Shown here: positions 33,356 through 42,354 of the stretch, piece by piece
How positions within the stretch are numbered: the first letter of the stretch is position 1
Layout: each line of letters starts with the position of its first letter
Source of the DNA: Streptomyces sp. NBC_00576
GTDB lineage: Bacteria; Actinomycetota; Actinomycetes; Streptomycetales; Streptomycetaceae
Length of the DNA: 64,000 nt
Direction of reading: 5' to 3'
Assembly: GCF_036345175.1 (NCBI RefSeq)
Contig: NZ_CP107780.1
Location: 1,550,001-1,614,000, forward strand
Notes under the pieces: generated by a model
What the model was told of the DNA's origin: nothing
The model's input: only the letters and a program-made list of their open reading frames with translations
Databases searched by the model: none
Program-made: the position numbers and the translations under genes

Positions 33356-35479
33356 ATGACAGGTTCCCCTTCTCGCCGGCATGTGCTGAGCGGGGCAGCT
33401 GCAGGAGTGCTGGCCTCGTTGGCGGGGATTCCACTTGCCGGTACCGCGTCCGCTGCGACGTACACGGCGCCGAATCCGCGTGTCCGCATCGATCTCAACA
33501 GCGGGTGGCGATTCATCAGGCAAGACGTCACAGGTGCACAAGCGCCCGGGTTCGATGACTCCGGATGGACGTCGGTCACCACGCCCCACACCTGGAACGC
33601 CGTCGACGGCGCCGACGGCGGCAACAACTACTACCGCGGAGTGGGCTGGTACCGCCGCCACTACACGGTGCCGTCCGCAATGGCCGGGAAGAGGCTCTAC
33701 CTGCAGTTCGCCGGGGTCAACCAGGTCGCCGACGTCTGGGTCAACAGCACGTACGTCGGGCAGCACAAAGGCGGATACGCCCGTTTCAGGTTCGACGTCA
33801 CCGGCGTGCTCGTCCCCGGCGGGGACAACGTCATCGCGGTGAAGGTGACCAACGCCTACGACACCGGCATCGCGCCGGTGAGCGCGGACTACACCTTCGA
33901 GGGCGGCATCTACCGCAACGTCAGCCTGTGGGCCATCGACAACCTGCACGTACGGATGACGGACTACGCGGGTCCCGGCGTCTACCTGCGGCAGAGCAAT
34001 GTGACCACGGCGTCGGCCACGGTGACCGTGACGACGAAGCTGTGGAACGACAACAGTGCCACCAGATCGGTGGTGGTCCGCACCGTCATCGCCGACAGCA
34101 GCGGGAACGTCGTCGCGGACACCAGCACCACTGCGCGCTCCCTTGCCGCGGCCGCCGGCGCGGACATCAGCCAGACCGTCACTGTCAACAGCCCACGCCT
34201 GTGGAACGGTCTGGCGGATCCGTACCTCTACAACGCCAGCGTCGAGATCCACGACGTCACCGCGGGCACGGACAGGGTCACTGATGTGGTGACCGAACGC
34301 CTGGGCCTTCGCTCCTTCGCCGTGGACGCCGATACCGGCTTCCACCTCAATGGCAGCCACCTCGGCCTGCACGGCGTCAACCTGCACCAGGAGCGGGCCG
34401 TCAAGGGGTGGGCGACAACCGACGCCGACCACACCCAGGACTTCGATCTCATCCAGGAGATCGGCGCCAACACCATCCGGATGGCGCACTACCAGCACGA
34501 CCAGAAGGACTACAACCTCGCTGACGAACGCGGGCTGATCGTGTGGGCGGAGATCCCCGTGGTCAACTCCGTCACCAACTCGACCGCCTTCACCGCCGGC
34601 ACCCAGAACCAGATGCGTGAGCTGATCCGGCAGAACTACAACCACCCGTCGATCGTCTTCTGGGGCATCGGCAACGAGCAGACCGACTACAACGGCACCG
34701 CCACGAACACGCTGCTCCAGTCACTGGCCGACATCGTCGCGTCCGAGGACCCCGACCGGCTCTCCACCTACGCCGTGCGCGGCGAGGACCCCGACAACGC
34801 GCAGTCAGGGCTGCACACGCAGACAACGGGCTTCAACAAGTACTACGGCTGGTACTACGGCTCCGCGGACGGTGACCTGGGTGCATGGGCAGACAACCTG
34901 CACACCACCTCCCCGTCCCGCAGGATCGCCATGTCGGAGTACGGCGCCGGCGCCAACACCACCCAGCACGCCCTCAACCCGCCGAAGCCCTCACCGGGTG
35001 GCTCCTGGCACCCCGAGGAGTACCAGTCGCTGTTCCACGAAGCGGCCTGGAAGCAGCTCGCCGCCCGTCCGTACATCTGGGGCTCGTTCGTCTGGGCCAT
35101 GTTCGACTTCGCCTCCGACGGCCGTAACGAAGGAAGCCGGCCCGGCATCAACGACAAGGGCCTGGTCACCCGCGACCGGCAGATCCGCAAGGACGCCTTC
35201 TACTGGTACAAGGCCAACTGGGCGAGCACTCCGACCCTCTACATCACCAGCCGCCGCTGGACCCAGCGCACCGACGCCGCCACCGAACTGAAGGTCTACT
35301 CCAACGCGAGTCAGGTCACCGCCACCCTCAACGGCACCTCCCTGGGAACCCTGAGCAGCAGCGACCACATCTTCAGATGGGCCAACGTCACACTGAAGCA
35401 GGGGCAGAACACCGTGACAGTCACCGCGACCATCAACGGCTCCACCTACACCGACAGCGTCGAGTGGACTCTCGGCTGA
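33356..35479 (+). CDS. Tat-exported GH2 beta-galactosidase-like glycosidase
   Basis: Retaining exo-glycosidase of 707 residues. The N-terminus SRRHVLSGAAAGVLASL is a twin-arginine signal, cut near GTASA. Domains are sugar-binding (about 45-215, YYRGVGWYRR), immunoglobulin-like (about 220-325), a barrel (about 330-640) and a C-terminal beta domain (about 645-707). The acid/base is Glu441 in FWGIGNEQ and the nucleophile Glu528 in MSEYGAG. The TFEGGIYRNVSL segment is common to GH2 beta-galactosidases. Specificity for galactose, glucuronate or another sugar is not settled. It follows the arabinan genes on the same strand, but has its own leader. Confidence 0.85.
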   Translation: MTGSPSRRHVLSGAAAGVLASLAGIPLAGTASAATYTAPNPRVRIDLNSGWRFIRQDVTGAQAPGFDDSGWTSVTTPHTWNAVDGADGGNNYYRGVGWYRRHYTVPSAMAGKRLYLQFAGVNQVADVWVNSTYVGQHKGGYARFRFDVTGVLVPGGDNVIAVKVTNAYDTGIAPVSADYTFEGGIYRNVSLWAIDNLHVRMTDYAGPGVYLRQSNVTTASATVTVTTKLWNDNSATRSVVVRTVIADSSGNVVADTSTTARSLAAAAGADISQTVTVNSPRLWNGLADPYLYNASVEIHDVTAGTDRVTDVVTERLGLRSFAVDADTGFHLNGSHLGLHGVNLHQERAVKGWATTDADHTQDFDLIQEIGANTIRMAHYQHDQKDYNLADERGLIVWAEIPVVNSVTNSTAFTAGTQNQMRELIRQNYNHPSIVFWGIGNEQTDYNGTATNTLLQSLADIVASEDPDRLSTYAVRGEDPDNAQSGLHTQTTGFNKYYGWYYGSADGDLGAWADNLHTTSPSRRIAMSEYGAGANTTQHALNPPKPSPGGSWHPEEYQSLFHEAAWKQLAARPYIWGSFVWAMFDFASDGRNEGSRPGINDKGLVTRDRQIRKDAFYWYKANWASTPTLYITSRRWTQRTDAATELKVYSNASQVTATLNGTSLGTLSSSDHIFRWANVTLKQGQNTVTVTATINGSTYTDSVEWTLG

Positions 35480-35815
35480 CAATTTAAAACGCTGGGACAG
35501 TCGGCGCCGACGGCATTGCCCAGGCCGCGCTTTGAGGTGTGAACATCTGATGCGGGACCCGGTCGGAGGATATTTGTCCGGTGGCCCGTACGCAGGACCC
35601 GCCCGGCACATCGCAGTGATCGGCATCGCCGCAGAGTCGTCGTACGTCGCGTGCGTACAGACCGCTGAGCCTGAAACGACGGGTGCGGCTCACGCTCGGC
35701 GGGGTGATTCTGGGAGGGCGGGGCATGGTGACCTACGCGGTCGCCAGTCCCTCCGCTGATCCGGCGCGGCGGGCCGGGCCAGATGGCGGGAGTTGCCGCG
35801 CACGGACACCCGTGC
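35480..35815. other. Gene-free convergent stretch after the GH2 gene
   Basis: It starts with an AT-rich AATTTAAAAC run, unusual here, then a 12-base palindrome GTCGGCGCCGAC at 35500-35511. No gene with a recognisable product is visible. Confidence 0.4.
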
Positions 35816-36352
35816 CTACTTGCGCACGTGGAAGCGCAGCATGGTGACCCCGCCCGACTGGACGTTGCTGAACGGTTCCAGGTCGATCCGGTCGAGGCCC
35901 GGCGGCGCGAAGCGGACGCCGTCGCCGAGCAGCACCGGCAGCACGTACACCAGGATCTCGTCGACGAGGCCGCGCTGCAGGCACTGGGCGGCCACGTCGG
36001 CGCCGAGGATCTCCAGGTTCTTGTCGCCGGCGGCGCGGCGTGCCGTGGCCAAGGCTTCCTCGATGTCGCAGGTGAGGAAGGTGACGTTGGGGTCCGGCTC
36101 GTCGGGCGGGCGGTGGGTGAGGACGAACTGCGCCCCGCCGTCGTAGTCGGGGTTCTCGTCGGACATGCGCTTGCCGACCTCGTACGTGCCCCGGCCGATG
36201 AGCATGGCACCCGTGGCCGCCATGACCTCCGGGAACGTCGCCGACGTCATGTGCTCGAAGATCCAGTCCATCGTGTGGCCCGGACCGGCGATGAACCCAT
36301 CGAGGGACATCACCCTGTTCACGACCACTTTGCCGGTGCTCGCATCCGTCAT
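35816..36352 (-). CDS. RibD C-terminal / dihydrofolate reductase-like family protein
   Basis: A 178-residue cytoplasmic NADPH-dependent reductase-fold protein. The start VVVNRVMSLDGFIAGPGHTM is the typical first strand and helix of RibD_C proteins, followed by GAMLIGRGTYEVGKRM (phosphate-binding loop) and EILGADVAAQCLQRGLVDEI and VLPVLLGDGVRF near the end. YyaP/YwjB-type proteins of this family have no settled function. It stands alone, convergent with the GH2 gene. Confidence 0.85.
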   Translation of the reverse strand: MTDASTGKVVVNRVMSLDGFIAGPGHTMDWIFEHMTSATFPEVMAATGAMLIGRGTYEVGKRMSDENPDYDGGAQFVLTHRPPDEPDPNVTFLTCDIEEALATARRAAGDKNLEILGADVAAQCLQRGLVDEILVYVLPVLLGDGVRFAPPGLDRIDLEPFSNVQSGGVTMLRFHVRK

Positions 36353-36688
36353 GCGTCTTCTCCAAGCAGGTGGAGGGCCGGGATCGCATCATAGGTCGGT
36401 GAGCAACACCTTCTCCGGCGGTAGCCACGACCTGGACCTGTCCAATGGCGCCACCGCGGTGTTCATCGACGTGCTGATGCTGGCCGTCGGCCTGGCGGTC
36501 CCTCATCGCCTCCGGCGCAGCCTGGGAAGCGGCCGTCACCGACACCGCCGCCGCGTGACCGCATCCGCGGGCCGACGGCGCCGACCGGGGTGGGCGTCGC
36601 CGCCGAGCGCGCCAGCGACACCCCACCCGCCAGCCTTCGAAGTCGTCCACACCCCGCAAGCCCTTCATGCCTTTTCAAGGAGAGATCC
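36353..36688. other. Decayed sequence upstream of a scarred segment
   Basis: A plus-strand stretch reads VFIDVLMLAVGLAV and then, after a one-frame shift, LIASGAAWEAAVTDTAAA and a stop at about 36558. This resembles the end of a membrane transporter gene broken by a frameshift, but is too short to assign. Confidence 0.3.
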
Positions 36689-36820
36689 ATGACTACGACG
36701 ACCAACACGACCGACCCGGTCGACCACACCGGTCCCGGCGCAGGGCGGGAGCAGCGCAGAGCTGACACCGAACCGGGGGCGCCGGCTTCCGCGGTGCCGG
36801 TCCGGCGCCCCCATCCATGA
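36689..36820 (+). pseudogene. Short 5' gene stump with perfect ribosome binding site
   Basis: A 43-codon frame begins MTTTTNTTDPVDHTG and is preceded by AAGGAGAG at a 4-base distance, better than most genes here. After about 18 residues its second half runs through a terminator hairpin (36775-36812), which real coding sequence rarely does. I read it as the first codons of a lost gene fused by deletion to its own 3' region. A genuine small peptide is possible. Confidence 0.4.
36775..36812 (+). terminator. Strong hairpin between the gene stump and the reductase remnant
   Basis: GGGGGCGCCGG pairs perfectly with CCGGCGCCCCC (11 base pairs) around a 16-base loop. Confidence 0.65.
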
Positions 36821-36846
36821 AACCCGTATTACGAGAAAGGCTCTCC

Positions 36847-37290
36847 GTGACCGGGCAGGTCCCCAACGTGTCCCTCAACAACGGCGTGCAGATGCCGATC
36901 CTCGGCTTCGGCGTCTTCCAGATCCCCGAAGACCAGACCCAGCAGACGGTCGAGGCCGCGCTCGAAGCCGGGTACCGCCTGCTCGACACCGCCGCGGCAT
37001 ACGAGAACGAGCGAGCCGTGGGCCGGGCCATCGCCGCAGGCGGCATCGCCCGCGAGATTGGCGCGACACCCGGCCAGGTCGCCCTGGCCCGGGCAGCCGA
37101 CCAGTCCTCCGTCGCCGCTCCCGTCGTCGGCGCCCGCACCCTCAGCCACCTCACCGACAACCTGGGTGCCGCCGAGCTACACCTCGACGCCGACACCACC
37201 GCCGCCCTCAACACCGTCAGCGCACCCCAGCACGGCGGTTACCCCTACGGCGGCTTCGGCACCGCGCAGCGCTCCCGCGACCCTCCGCGG
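36847..37290 (+). pseudogene. Chimeric, internally deleted aldo/keto reductase
   Basis: The gene starts well, with GAGAAAGG before GTG 36847 and VSLNNGVQMPILGFGVFQIP, then YRLLDTAAAYENERAVGRAI, the N-terminal third of an AKR5-type reductase including the catalytic Asp and Tyr. Right after GGIAREI the text jumps to GATPGQVALARAAD and VVGARTLSHLTDNLGAAELH ... GGYPYGGFG, the C-terminus of a different aldo/keto reductase type. About 150-200 residues, including the catalytic Lys and His, are missing. Deletion between two adjacent reductase genes would explain this chimera. Confidence 0.7.
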
Positions 37291-37339
37291 CAGCAAAGCC
37301 CAGGCGAACCTCATCGCCGGCGGAAGCGACGCACCTCTC

Positions 37340-37660
37340 GGTCACGCATAGCCGCGCCGGACGGGTCCACGTACGCACTCACCCTGCGACTCGATGGACA
37401 CCTCATGCACGCCATCTCCGACGAGACGCTCATCAGCACTTGGTCCTGCCCTGTGAGCCGCGACCAACTGCCCTCCTTGCGCAGCATCAGAACCGCCGGC
37501 GGGCACTTTCCTGCACCGGTATTGCCGACCGGAGTCAGCTGGTCACGGTCGTCATCGAGGACGCCCACTTCCGCATCCTCCATGAAGGCGAAGAGATCAC
37601 CGTCAAGGAGGGGAGGAATTCCGACCCTCTCAGCAAGATCCGGGTCACATCCGAACGCGA
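37340..37660 (+). pseudogene. Probable transposase C-terminal remnant (IS481-like)
   Basis: Frame one reads YALTLRLDGHLMHAISDETL and LISTWSCPVSRDQ; frame two from about 37525 continues LVTVVIEDAHFRILHEGEEI. The motif of a (V)EDxHFxVLxDGEEI strand pair after a LISTxPCPV segment resembles the C-terminal beta domain of integrase-core transposases in Streptomyces. The catalytic DDE core is absent and I see no terminal inverted repeats. It may have caused the deletions just upstream. Confidence 0.45.
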
Positions 37661-37923
37661 GGACAGCCAGAAAACCTCAAGCCTCCTGAGACACGCACTC
37701 GTACATCAGGCGCCTAGTGATGACGAACCGTCAGAGAGGTCAGTGCCACACATCGACGGGCACACGATCCCGCATTCCTCCAGCCCGTCGAAGGAACGCG
37801 CTCCCCGGTTCCTGCGGTCTGAATTCGCAGAATCTGACGGCCCGTCATATTCCTTGATTGGCAAGGATGTTTGGGGTCATGCTGTGATTCCCCTGTGAAC
37901 TCCTGTTTCCTGGAGGAACATCC
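37661..37923. other. Leader region of the S33 peptidase gene
   Basis: No gene is recognisable. GC content drops (TCATATTCCTTGATTGGC near 37845-37865), as in promoter regions. Confidence 0.35.
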
Positions 37924-39519
37924 GTGCCATCCAACCCCCCACCGGCACCGCATCCGAGACGACGTGGAATGCTGATCGTCGGAGTACTGGTCACCGCACT
38001 GTTCGGGCAGTTGCTCGCCGGGACCGCCGTCGCCACCCCCTCGGCCAAGACCCCGCCACCCGGACGCATAGCCTGGGAACCCTGCGAATCACCCTCCGGC
38101 CAGGGCACCTTCGAGTGCGCCACGATCACCGTGCCCGTGGACTGGAAGCGTCCACGCGGCGCCACCATCGATCTGGCACTCGCCCGTCATCCGGCCACCG
38201 ACCCCGCACGCAGGATCGGTTCGCTCCTCATCAACCCCGGCGGCCCAGGCGGCTCCGGCGTGAACTTCGCGTTCAGCGCCCCCGACAGCTTCTCCCCCGA
38301 ACTGCTGGAGCGCTTCGACATCGTGGGCTTCGACCCGCGCGGCGTCGGCCGCAGCAACCCGGTGCTGTGCGACGAGGACCTCGTCGCAGCACAGGGCGGG
38401 CTGCTCTACCCGGACAGCGCCGCCTCCTTCACCGCCCTCCGCGGAGCCAACCGCGCGCTCGGCGAGAACTGCCGCCACCTCACCGGGCCGCTCGTCGACA
38501 ACATGGACACCGCGAGCGTCATCCGCGACATGGACGCGATCCGCGCCGGCCTCGGCGAGCAGCGGATCAGCTACTACGGCGTCTCCTACGGCACCGGGAT
38601 CGGCCAGCAGTACGCGGAGCGCTATCCGCACCGCGTCCGCGCGATGACGATCGACTCGAACATGGACCACAGCCTCGACCCGTGGAACTACCAGAAGACC
38701 GAGACCATCGCGATGGAGGAGTCGTACGGCCAGTTCGCCGACTGGTGTGCCCGGACCGCCTCCTGCGTGCTGCACGACCAGGACGCCCGCGCGTTGTTCG
38801 ACTCGCTCTACCGGCGGGCCGACGCGGGTGACCTGGTCCTGCCGGGTGACCCGCCCTACACCTTCACCACCCAGGACCTCCAGTCCTTGGCCTTCGGCTA
38901 CATGTACGACCCGGCCTCCTGGTTCCAGTTCGCCGAGGACCTCGCCTACCTGGACGCGCCCGACCCCGCCGCGGCGCGGTCCGTCGGGAAGCGCGGTGAG
39001 CCGACGGAGTTCGCGTACCTGCCGGTGATGTGCCAGGACTACGACTTCGACGTCCCGTCGTACGGCACGCTCGCCCGCTACGAACGCAAGCTGGCCCGTC
39101 TCGCCCCGCTGACCCGCCTCAACTCCCTGGCGTGGACCGACCTGACCGGCTGCCAGGACTGGCCGACCGAGGTGACCAACCCACCGCACCGGCTCCGTGC
39201 CGACGGCACCCCGCCGATCCTGGTGACCAACAGCCGCTACGACGTGGCCACCCCGCACTCCTGGGGCTCCAACGCGGCCCGCCAGATCGGGCGCGAGGCC
39301 GTGTTCCTCACGTACGACGGTGTCGGCCACGGTGACTACTGGCTGAGCCCGTGCGCGCGCGACGCCATCGACACCTACCTGCTCACCCTCAAGACCCCCC
39401 GCAACGGCACCCATTGCCCCGCGGTCTGGCCGACCGGACCCTCCGCCCAGCGGCAGTCGCCGACCGGCGGCCTCGTCAACCCGCTGCCCGAACTGCTGGG
39501 CACGGGAACCCGCAGGTGA
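37924..39519 (+). CDS. Secreted S33-family tripeptidyl/prolyl aminopeptidase-like hydrolase
   Basis: Extracellular alpha/beta hydrolase of 531 residues. The signal peptide (MLIVGVLVTALFGQLLAGTA ... VATP) is followed by LINPGGPGGSG, the oxyanion segment of this family, and YYGVSYGTGIGQQYAER with the nucleophile Ser near residue 223. The acid Asp is expected in NSRYDVATPH and the His in YDGVGHGDYWL near the C-terminus, beside the TAP-like C-terminal domain (about 430-520). GGAGGAA precedes GTG 37924. Known relatives remove tripeptides or amino acids from proteins. A strong terminator follows. Confidence 0.87.
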   Translation: MPSNPPPAPHPRRRGMLIVGVLVTALFGQLLAGTAVATPSAKTPPPGRIAWEPCESPSGQGTFECATITVPVDWKRPRGATIDLALARHPATDPARRIGSLLINPGGPGGSGVNFAFSAPDSFSPELLERFDIVGFDPRGVGRSNPVLCDEDLVAAQGGLLYPDSAASFTALRGANRALGENCRHLTGPLVDNMDTASVIRDMDAIRAGLGEQRISYYGVSYGTGIGQQYAERYPHRVRAMTIDSNMDHSLDPWNYQKTETIAMEESYGQFADWCARTASCVLHDQDARALFDSLYRRADAGDLVLPGDPPYTFTTQDLQSLAFGYMYDPASWFQFAEDLAYLDAPDPAAARSVGKRGEPTEFAYLPVMCQDYDFDVPSYGTLARYERKLARLAPLTRLNSLAWTDLTGCQDWPTEVTNPPHRLRADGTPPILVTNSRYDVATPHSWGSNAARQIGREAVFLTYDGVGHGDYWLSPCARDAIDTYLLTLKTPRNGTHCPAVWPTGPSAQRQSPTGGLVNPLPELLGTGTRR

Positions 39520-39565
39520 ACAACGTGACGCGGCCCGACCCCACGCGATCCTGAACAGGTTGATT

Positions 39566-39598
39566 GCCCTCTCACACTCGAACGGAGCGTGAGAGGGC
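39566..39598 (+). terminator. Hairpin terminator after the S33 peptidase
   Basis: GCCCTCTCAC pairs perfectly with GTGAGAGGGC around a 13-base loop, 46 bases past the stop. Confidence 0.75.
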
Positions 39599-39901
39599 CT
39601 CCTCAGCCGGCCAGTACTCCAGCTGTAGCCACAGTCTCAGAAATTGGCCTCACGCCGCCTGCCGCCCCACCCCCTCAAACCGCATCTGACCTGCGACGAT
39701 GCGACTTCTGCCGGTTTACCAACAGTTTGCGGCGCAATAATCGATACAAAATACCCAGAGCTGCTATACCTCGCAAAGCGGAACTGTCAAGCTCGACTCA
39801 ACCATCGTCGGAAAACGCTCAGCAAGGTCGCTGGCTCAGCGCCCTCCCGATGCCACTCCCTCAGACACGCACCCGCCCTGAACAGGTAGTTTCCCCAGCC
39901 C
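39599..39901. other. Lower-GC intergenic stretch
   Basis: GC content falls well below the neighbours (for example ATAATCGATACAAAATACCC near 39735-39755). No gene is recognisable on either strand. It may hold regulatory sites of the aromatic operon or a foreign insert. Confidence 0.4.
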
Positions 39902-39918
39902 CTTCCGTGAGACGGAAG
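39902..39918. promoter_or_regulatory. Inverted repeat before the vanillate-type oxygenase operon
   Basis: CTTCCGT-GAG-ACGGAAG is a perfect 7-base inverted repeat 68 bases upstream of the oxygenase ATG. Position suggests an operator; no regulator gene is adjacent. Confidence 0.5.
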
Positions 39919-39985
39919 AGGTATTGCGCCCCCGTGACGCCCTTCTGGACGATGTCGCCATCACCCAACGACGGGAGCCGCAGCC

Positions 39986-41050
39986 ATGCCGCACACGACG
40001 ACTTTCGCGAGGAACCAGTGGTACGTCGCCGCCTACAGCCACGAGGTGGGGCGGGAGCTGCTCGGCCGGACCATCCTCGGTGAGCCCCTCGTCTTCTACC
40101 GCACCGAGGGCGAGGGAACGCCCATCGCCCTCGCCGACCGCTGTGTGCACCGGCGTTACCCGCTCTCCGAGAGCGGACTCGACGGCGACCGGATCGTGTG
40201 CGGTTACCACGGCTTCACCTACGACACGACCGGTACGTGCGTGTACGTGCCCGGGCAGAAGCGCATCCCGCGTACCGCCCGCGTCGCCTCCTACCCGGTG
40301 GTCGAGCAGGATGCCCTGATCTGGGTGTGGATCGGCGACCCGGCCCTCGCCGACGCCGACACGATTCCGCGGGCCCGGCACCTCGACTCCCCCGGCTGGG
40401 TCACCGTCCGTGGCATGGAGCCGATCGACGCCGACTACGGACTCCTCGTCGACAACCTCCTCGACCTCTCCCACGAGACCTACCTGCACGGTGGCTACAT
40501 CGGCACCCCGGAGGTCGCCGAGACGCCGATCACCACGGAGGTCGACGAGGGCGCCGGCATCGTGCGGGTGAGCCGGCACATGGACGACGCCGAGTGCCCG
40601 CCGTTCTACGCCAGGTCGACCGGCATCGAGGGGCGGATCACGCGCTGGCAGGACATCGAGTACCACGCGCCGTGCCTGTACCTGCTGCACAGCCGGATCG
40701 CGCCGGTGGGTGTCCTGCCCGAGGCCGACGGCAGCGACCCGAACGGCTTCCACACCGAGATCACTTACGCCATCACGCCGTCGGCCGACGGCAAGGTGTA
40801 CGACTTCTGGATGGTCTCGCGCGACTGGGCCACGGAAGACGACGAGGTCACCGAGTTCCTGCGGGGCAACAACCACACCGTGGTCATGCAGGACGTCGAC
40901 GCGCTCAACCTCCTTCAGCGCACGCTGGGTTCGGAACGGTCGGGGTACCAGGAGCTGAGCATCAACATCGACACCGGCGGTCTCGCCGCCCGCCGTATCC
41001 TCGCCCGGCTGGTCGAGGAGGGCGACAAGCCGGTGGAGAAGGTCCTGTGA
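39986..41050 (+). CDS. vanA: Rieske oxygenase, vanillate O-demethylase oxygenase-like
   Basis: Terminal oxygenase of a two-component Rieske system, 354 residues. The Rieske centre is CVHRRYPL...CGYHGF (about residues 52-75, two Cys and two His). The mononuclear iron site is expected in NLLDLSHETYLHGGYIG (about 155-172), with its Asp further on near VMQDVDALNLLQR. This matches VanA-type aromatic O-demethylases. The reductase partner is two genes downstream. Vanillate is the likely substrate; other methoxylated or amino-aromatic acids cannot be excluded. Confidence 0.85.
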   Translation: MPHTTTFARNQWYVAAYSHEVGRELLGRTILGEPLVFYRTEGEGTPIALADRCVHRRYPLSESGLDGDRIVCGYHGFTYDTTGTCVYVPGQKRIPRTARVASYPVVEQDALIWVWIGDPALADADTIPRARHLDSPGWVTVRGMEPIDADYGLLVDNLLDLSHETYLHGGYIGTPEVAETPITTEVDEGAGIVRVSRHMDDAECPPFYARSTGIEGRITRWQDIEYHAPCLYLLHSRIAPVGVLPEADGSDPNGFHTEITYAITPSADGKVYDFWMVSRDWATEDDEVTEFLRGNNHTVVMQDVDALNLLQRTLGSERSGYQELSINIDTGGLAARRILARLVEEGDKPVEKVL

Positions 41051-41235
41051 GCAGCAGCCCGACAGGCGAGGTCTACCGCATCGACTGGCTGCCGGGTACG
41101 GACATCCTGCACGGCACCTGTCACTGCGGCCGGGAACACAGCTCGCAGGACCCCATCGAGATGTGGGAGTGGATGCTCGCCCATCCGCAGGGACATCAAG
41201 CGCAGGCAGACCAGGCACAGGGAAACAGCTCATGA
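41047..41235 (+). CDS. 62-residue CxC/His protein within the oxygenase operon
   Basis: A small cytoplasmic protein of unknown role. The centre is LHGTCHCGREHSSQDPIEMW (residues about 22-41): two Cys and several His spaced as a possible metal site, then WEWMLAHPQGHQ. Its GTG start overlaps the oxygenase stop by three bases (GTGA), and its stop overlaps the reductase start (ATGA), so it is translated between two subunits of one enzyme. That tight coupling argues that it is real. It could be a metallochaperone, assembly factor or small regulatory subunit. I recognise no named family. Confidence 0.75.
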   Translation: MSSSPTGEVYRIDWLPGTDILHGTCHCGREHSSQDPIEMWEWMLAHPQGHQAQADQAQGNSS

Positions 41236-42167
41236 ACGTGTACGAAGCCGAACTCGTCGTCGAGCGGCGGGAGTCCGCCGCCGACGGCGTGCTCGCGCTC
41301 ACCCTGCGGCATCCGCTGGGCGATGAGCTGCCGGGCTGGGAGCCGGGCGCCCATGTCGACGTCCTGCTCGGACCAGGGCTTGAGCGGCAGTACTCGCTGT
41401 GCGGCGACCCGGCCGACCTGTCGGCATGGCGGATCGCGGTGCTGCGTGAACCGGACGGCCGCGGTGGATCGGCGTACGTGCACGGGCAGTTGAGGCTTGG
41501 GGACAAGGTGCGGGTACGGGGGCCCCGGAACCACTTCGCCCTCAAGCCGGCGCCCCGCTACCGCTTCGTCGCCGGCGGTATCGGCATCACGCCGATCCTG
41601 CCGATGCTCGCCGCCGCCGAGGCCGCCGGCGCCGAGTGGACGCTGCTGTACGGCGGGCGCACCCGTAACTCCATGGCTTTTGCGGAGGAGTTGAGGCGGT
41701 ACGGGGACAAGGTCACGTTCGCTCCGCAGGACGAGACCGGGCTCCTGGACCTGAACTCGGAGGTCGGGCAGCTGGCGGAAGGCACCCTCGTCTACTGCTG
41801 CGGGCCCGGTGCGCTTCTGGACGCGGTGGAGTCGGTCTGCCCGGCCGGTGCACTGCATGTCGAGCGGTTCACACCCAAGGCCCAACAGGGCGGTGACGAC
41901 AGTGAGTTCGAGGTCGTCCTGCAGCGCAGCGGTCGTACGCTGACCGTGCCCGTCGACGTTTCCGTGCTGGACACCGTGCGCGGCGCCGGGGTCGAGGTGC
42001 TCTTCTCCTGCACCGAGGGCACCTGCGGCACCTGTGAGACGGACGTGCTCGAAGGAACCCCGGACCACCGGGACTCGGTGCTCTCGGACGAGGAGCGGGA
42101 GGCGGGCGAGACGATGCTCATCTGCGTGTCCCGTTGCCGCGGACCACGGCTCGTCCTCGACCTGTAG
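41232..42167 (+). CDS. vanB: Oxygenase reductase, VanB-like (FMN/NAD/2Fe-2S)
   Basis: Electron donor to the oxygenase, 311 residues. The flavin domain (about 1-100) has RQYSLCGDP and GRGGSAYVH. The NAD domain (about 105-215) has VAGGIGITPILPML and YCCGPGALLDAV. The C-terminal plant-type ferredoxin (about 225-311) has CTEGTCGTCETDVLEG and a final Cys near residue 300 (MLICVSRC). The ATG at 41232 overlaps the small protein's stop. A 13-base-pair terminator closes the operon. Confidence 0.87.
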   Translation: MNVYEAELVVERRESAADGVLALTLRHPLGDELPGWEPGAHVDVLLGPGLERQYSLCGDPADLSAWRIAVLREPDGRGGSAYVHGQLRLGDKVRVRGPRNHFALKPAPRYRFVAGGIGITPILPMLAAAEAAGAEWTLLYGGRTRNSMAFAEELRRYGDKVTFAPQDETGLLDLNSEVGQLAEGTLVYCCGPGALLDAVESVCPAGALHVERFTPKAQQGGDDSEFEVVLQRSGRTLTVPVDVSVLDTVRGAGVEVLFSCTEGTCGTCETDVLEGTPDHRDSVLSDEEREAGETMLICVSRCRGPRLVLDL

Positions 42168-42175
42168 TCACGCCC

Positions 42176-42206
42176 TCGCCGCCCCGGTCGCGTACCGGGG
42201 CGGCGA
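42176..42206 (+). terminator. Terminator of the vanillate-type operon
   Basis: TCGCCGCCCCGGT pairs perfectly with ACCGGGGCGGCGA around a 5-base loop, 9 bases after the stop. Confidence 0.8.
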
Positions 42207-42223
42207 CCGTGACGGTACGGGCA

Positions 42224-42253
42224 TTGACCCTGCTTCACCCGGGGCTTTACGTT
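42224..42253 (+). promoter_or_regulatory. Promoter of the ABC importer unit
   Basis: TTGACC and TACGTT are 18 bases apart. The terminator lies just upstream, so the following genes form a separate transcription unit. The predicted leader is about 95 bases. Confidence 0.55.
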
Positions 42254-42354
42254 CCCGCAGAGAACGACTGAGCACGTCTGTGCTGGCTGTGCACAACTCG
42301 CCACCACTTGGCACAACCTGTCGGAGTACCAGGAGCGGTACCACAGGAGGAGTC

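Noticed and set aside
35500..35511. Palindrome GTCGGCGCCGAC after the GH2 gene as an operator
   Set aside because: It lies between convergent gene ends with no promoter; short GC palindromes are common by chance in such DNA.
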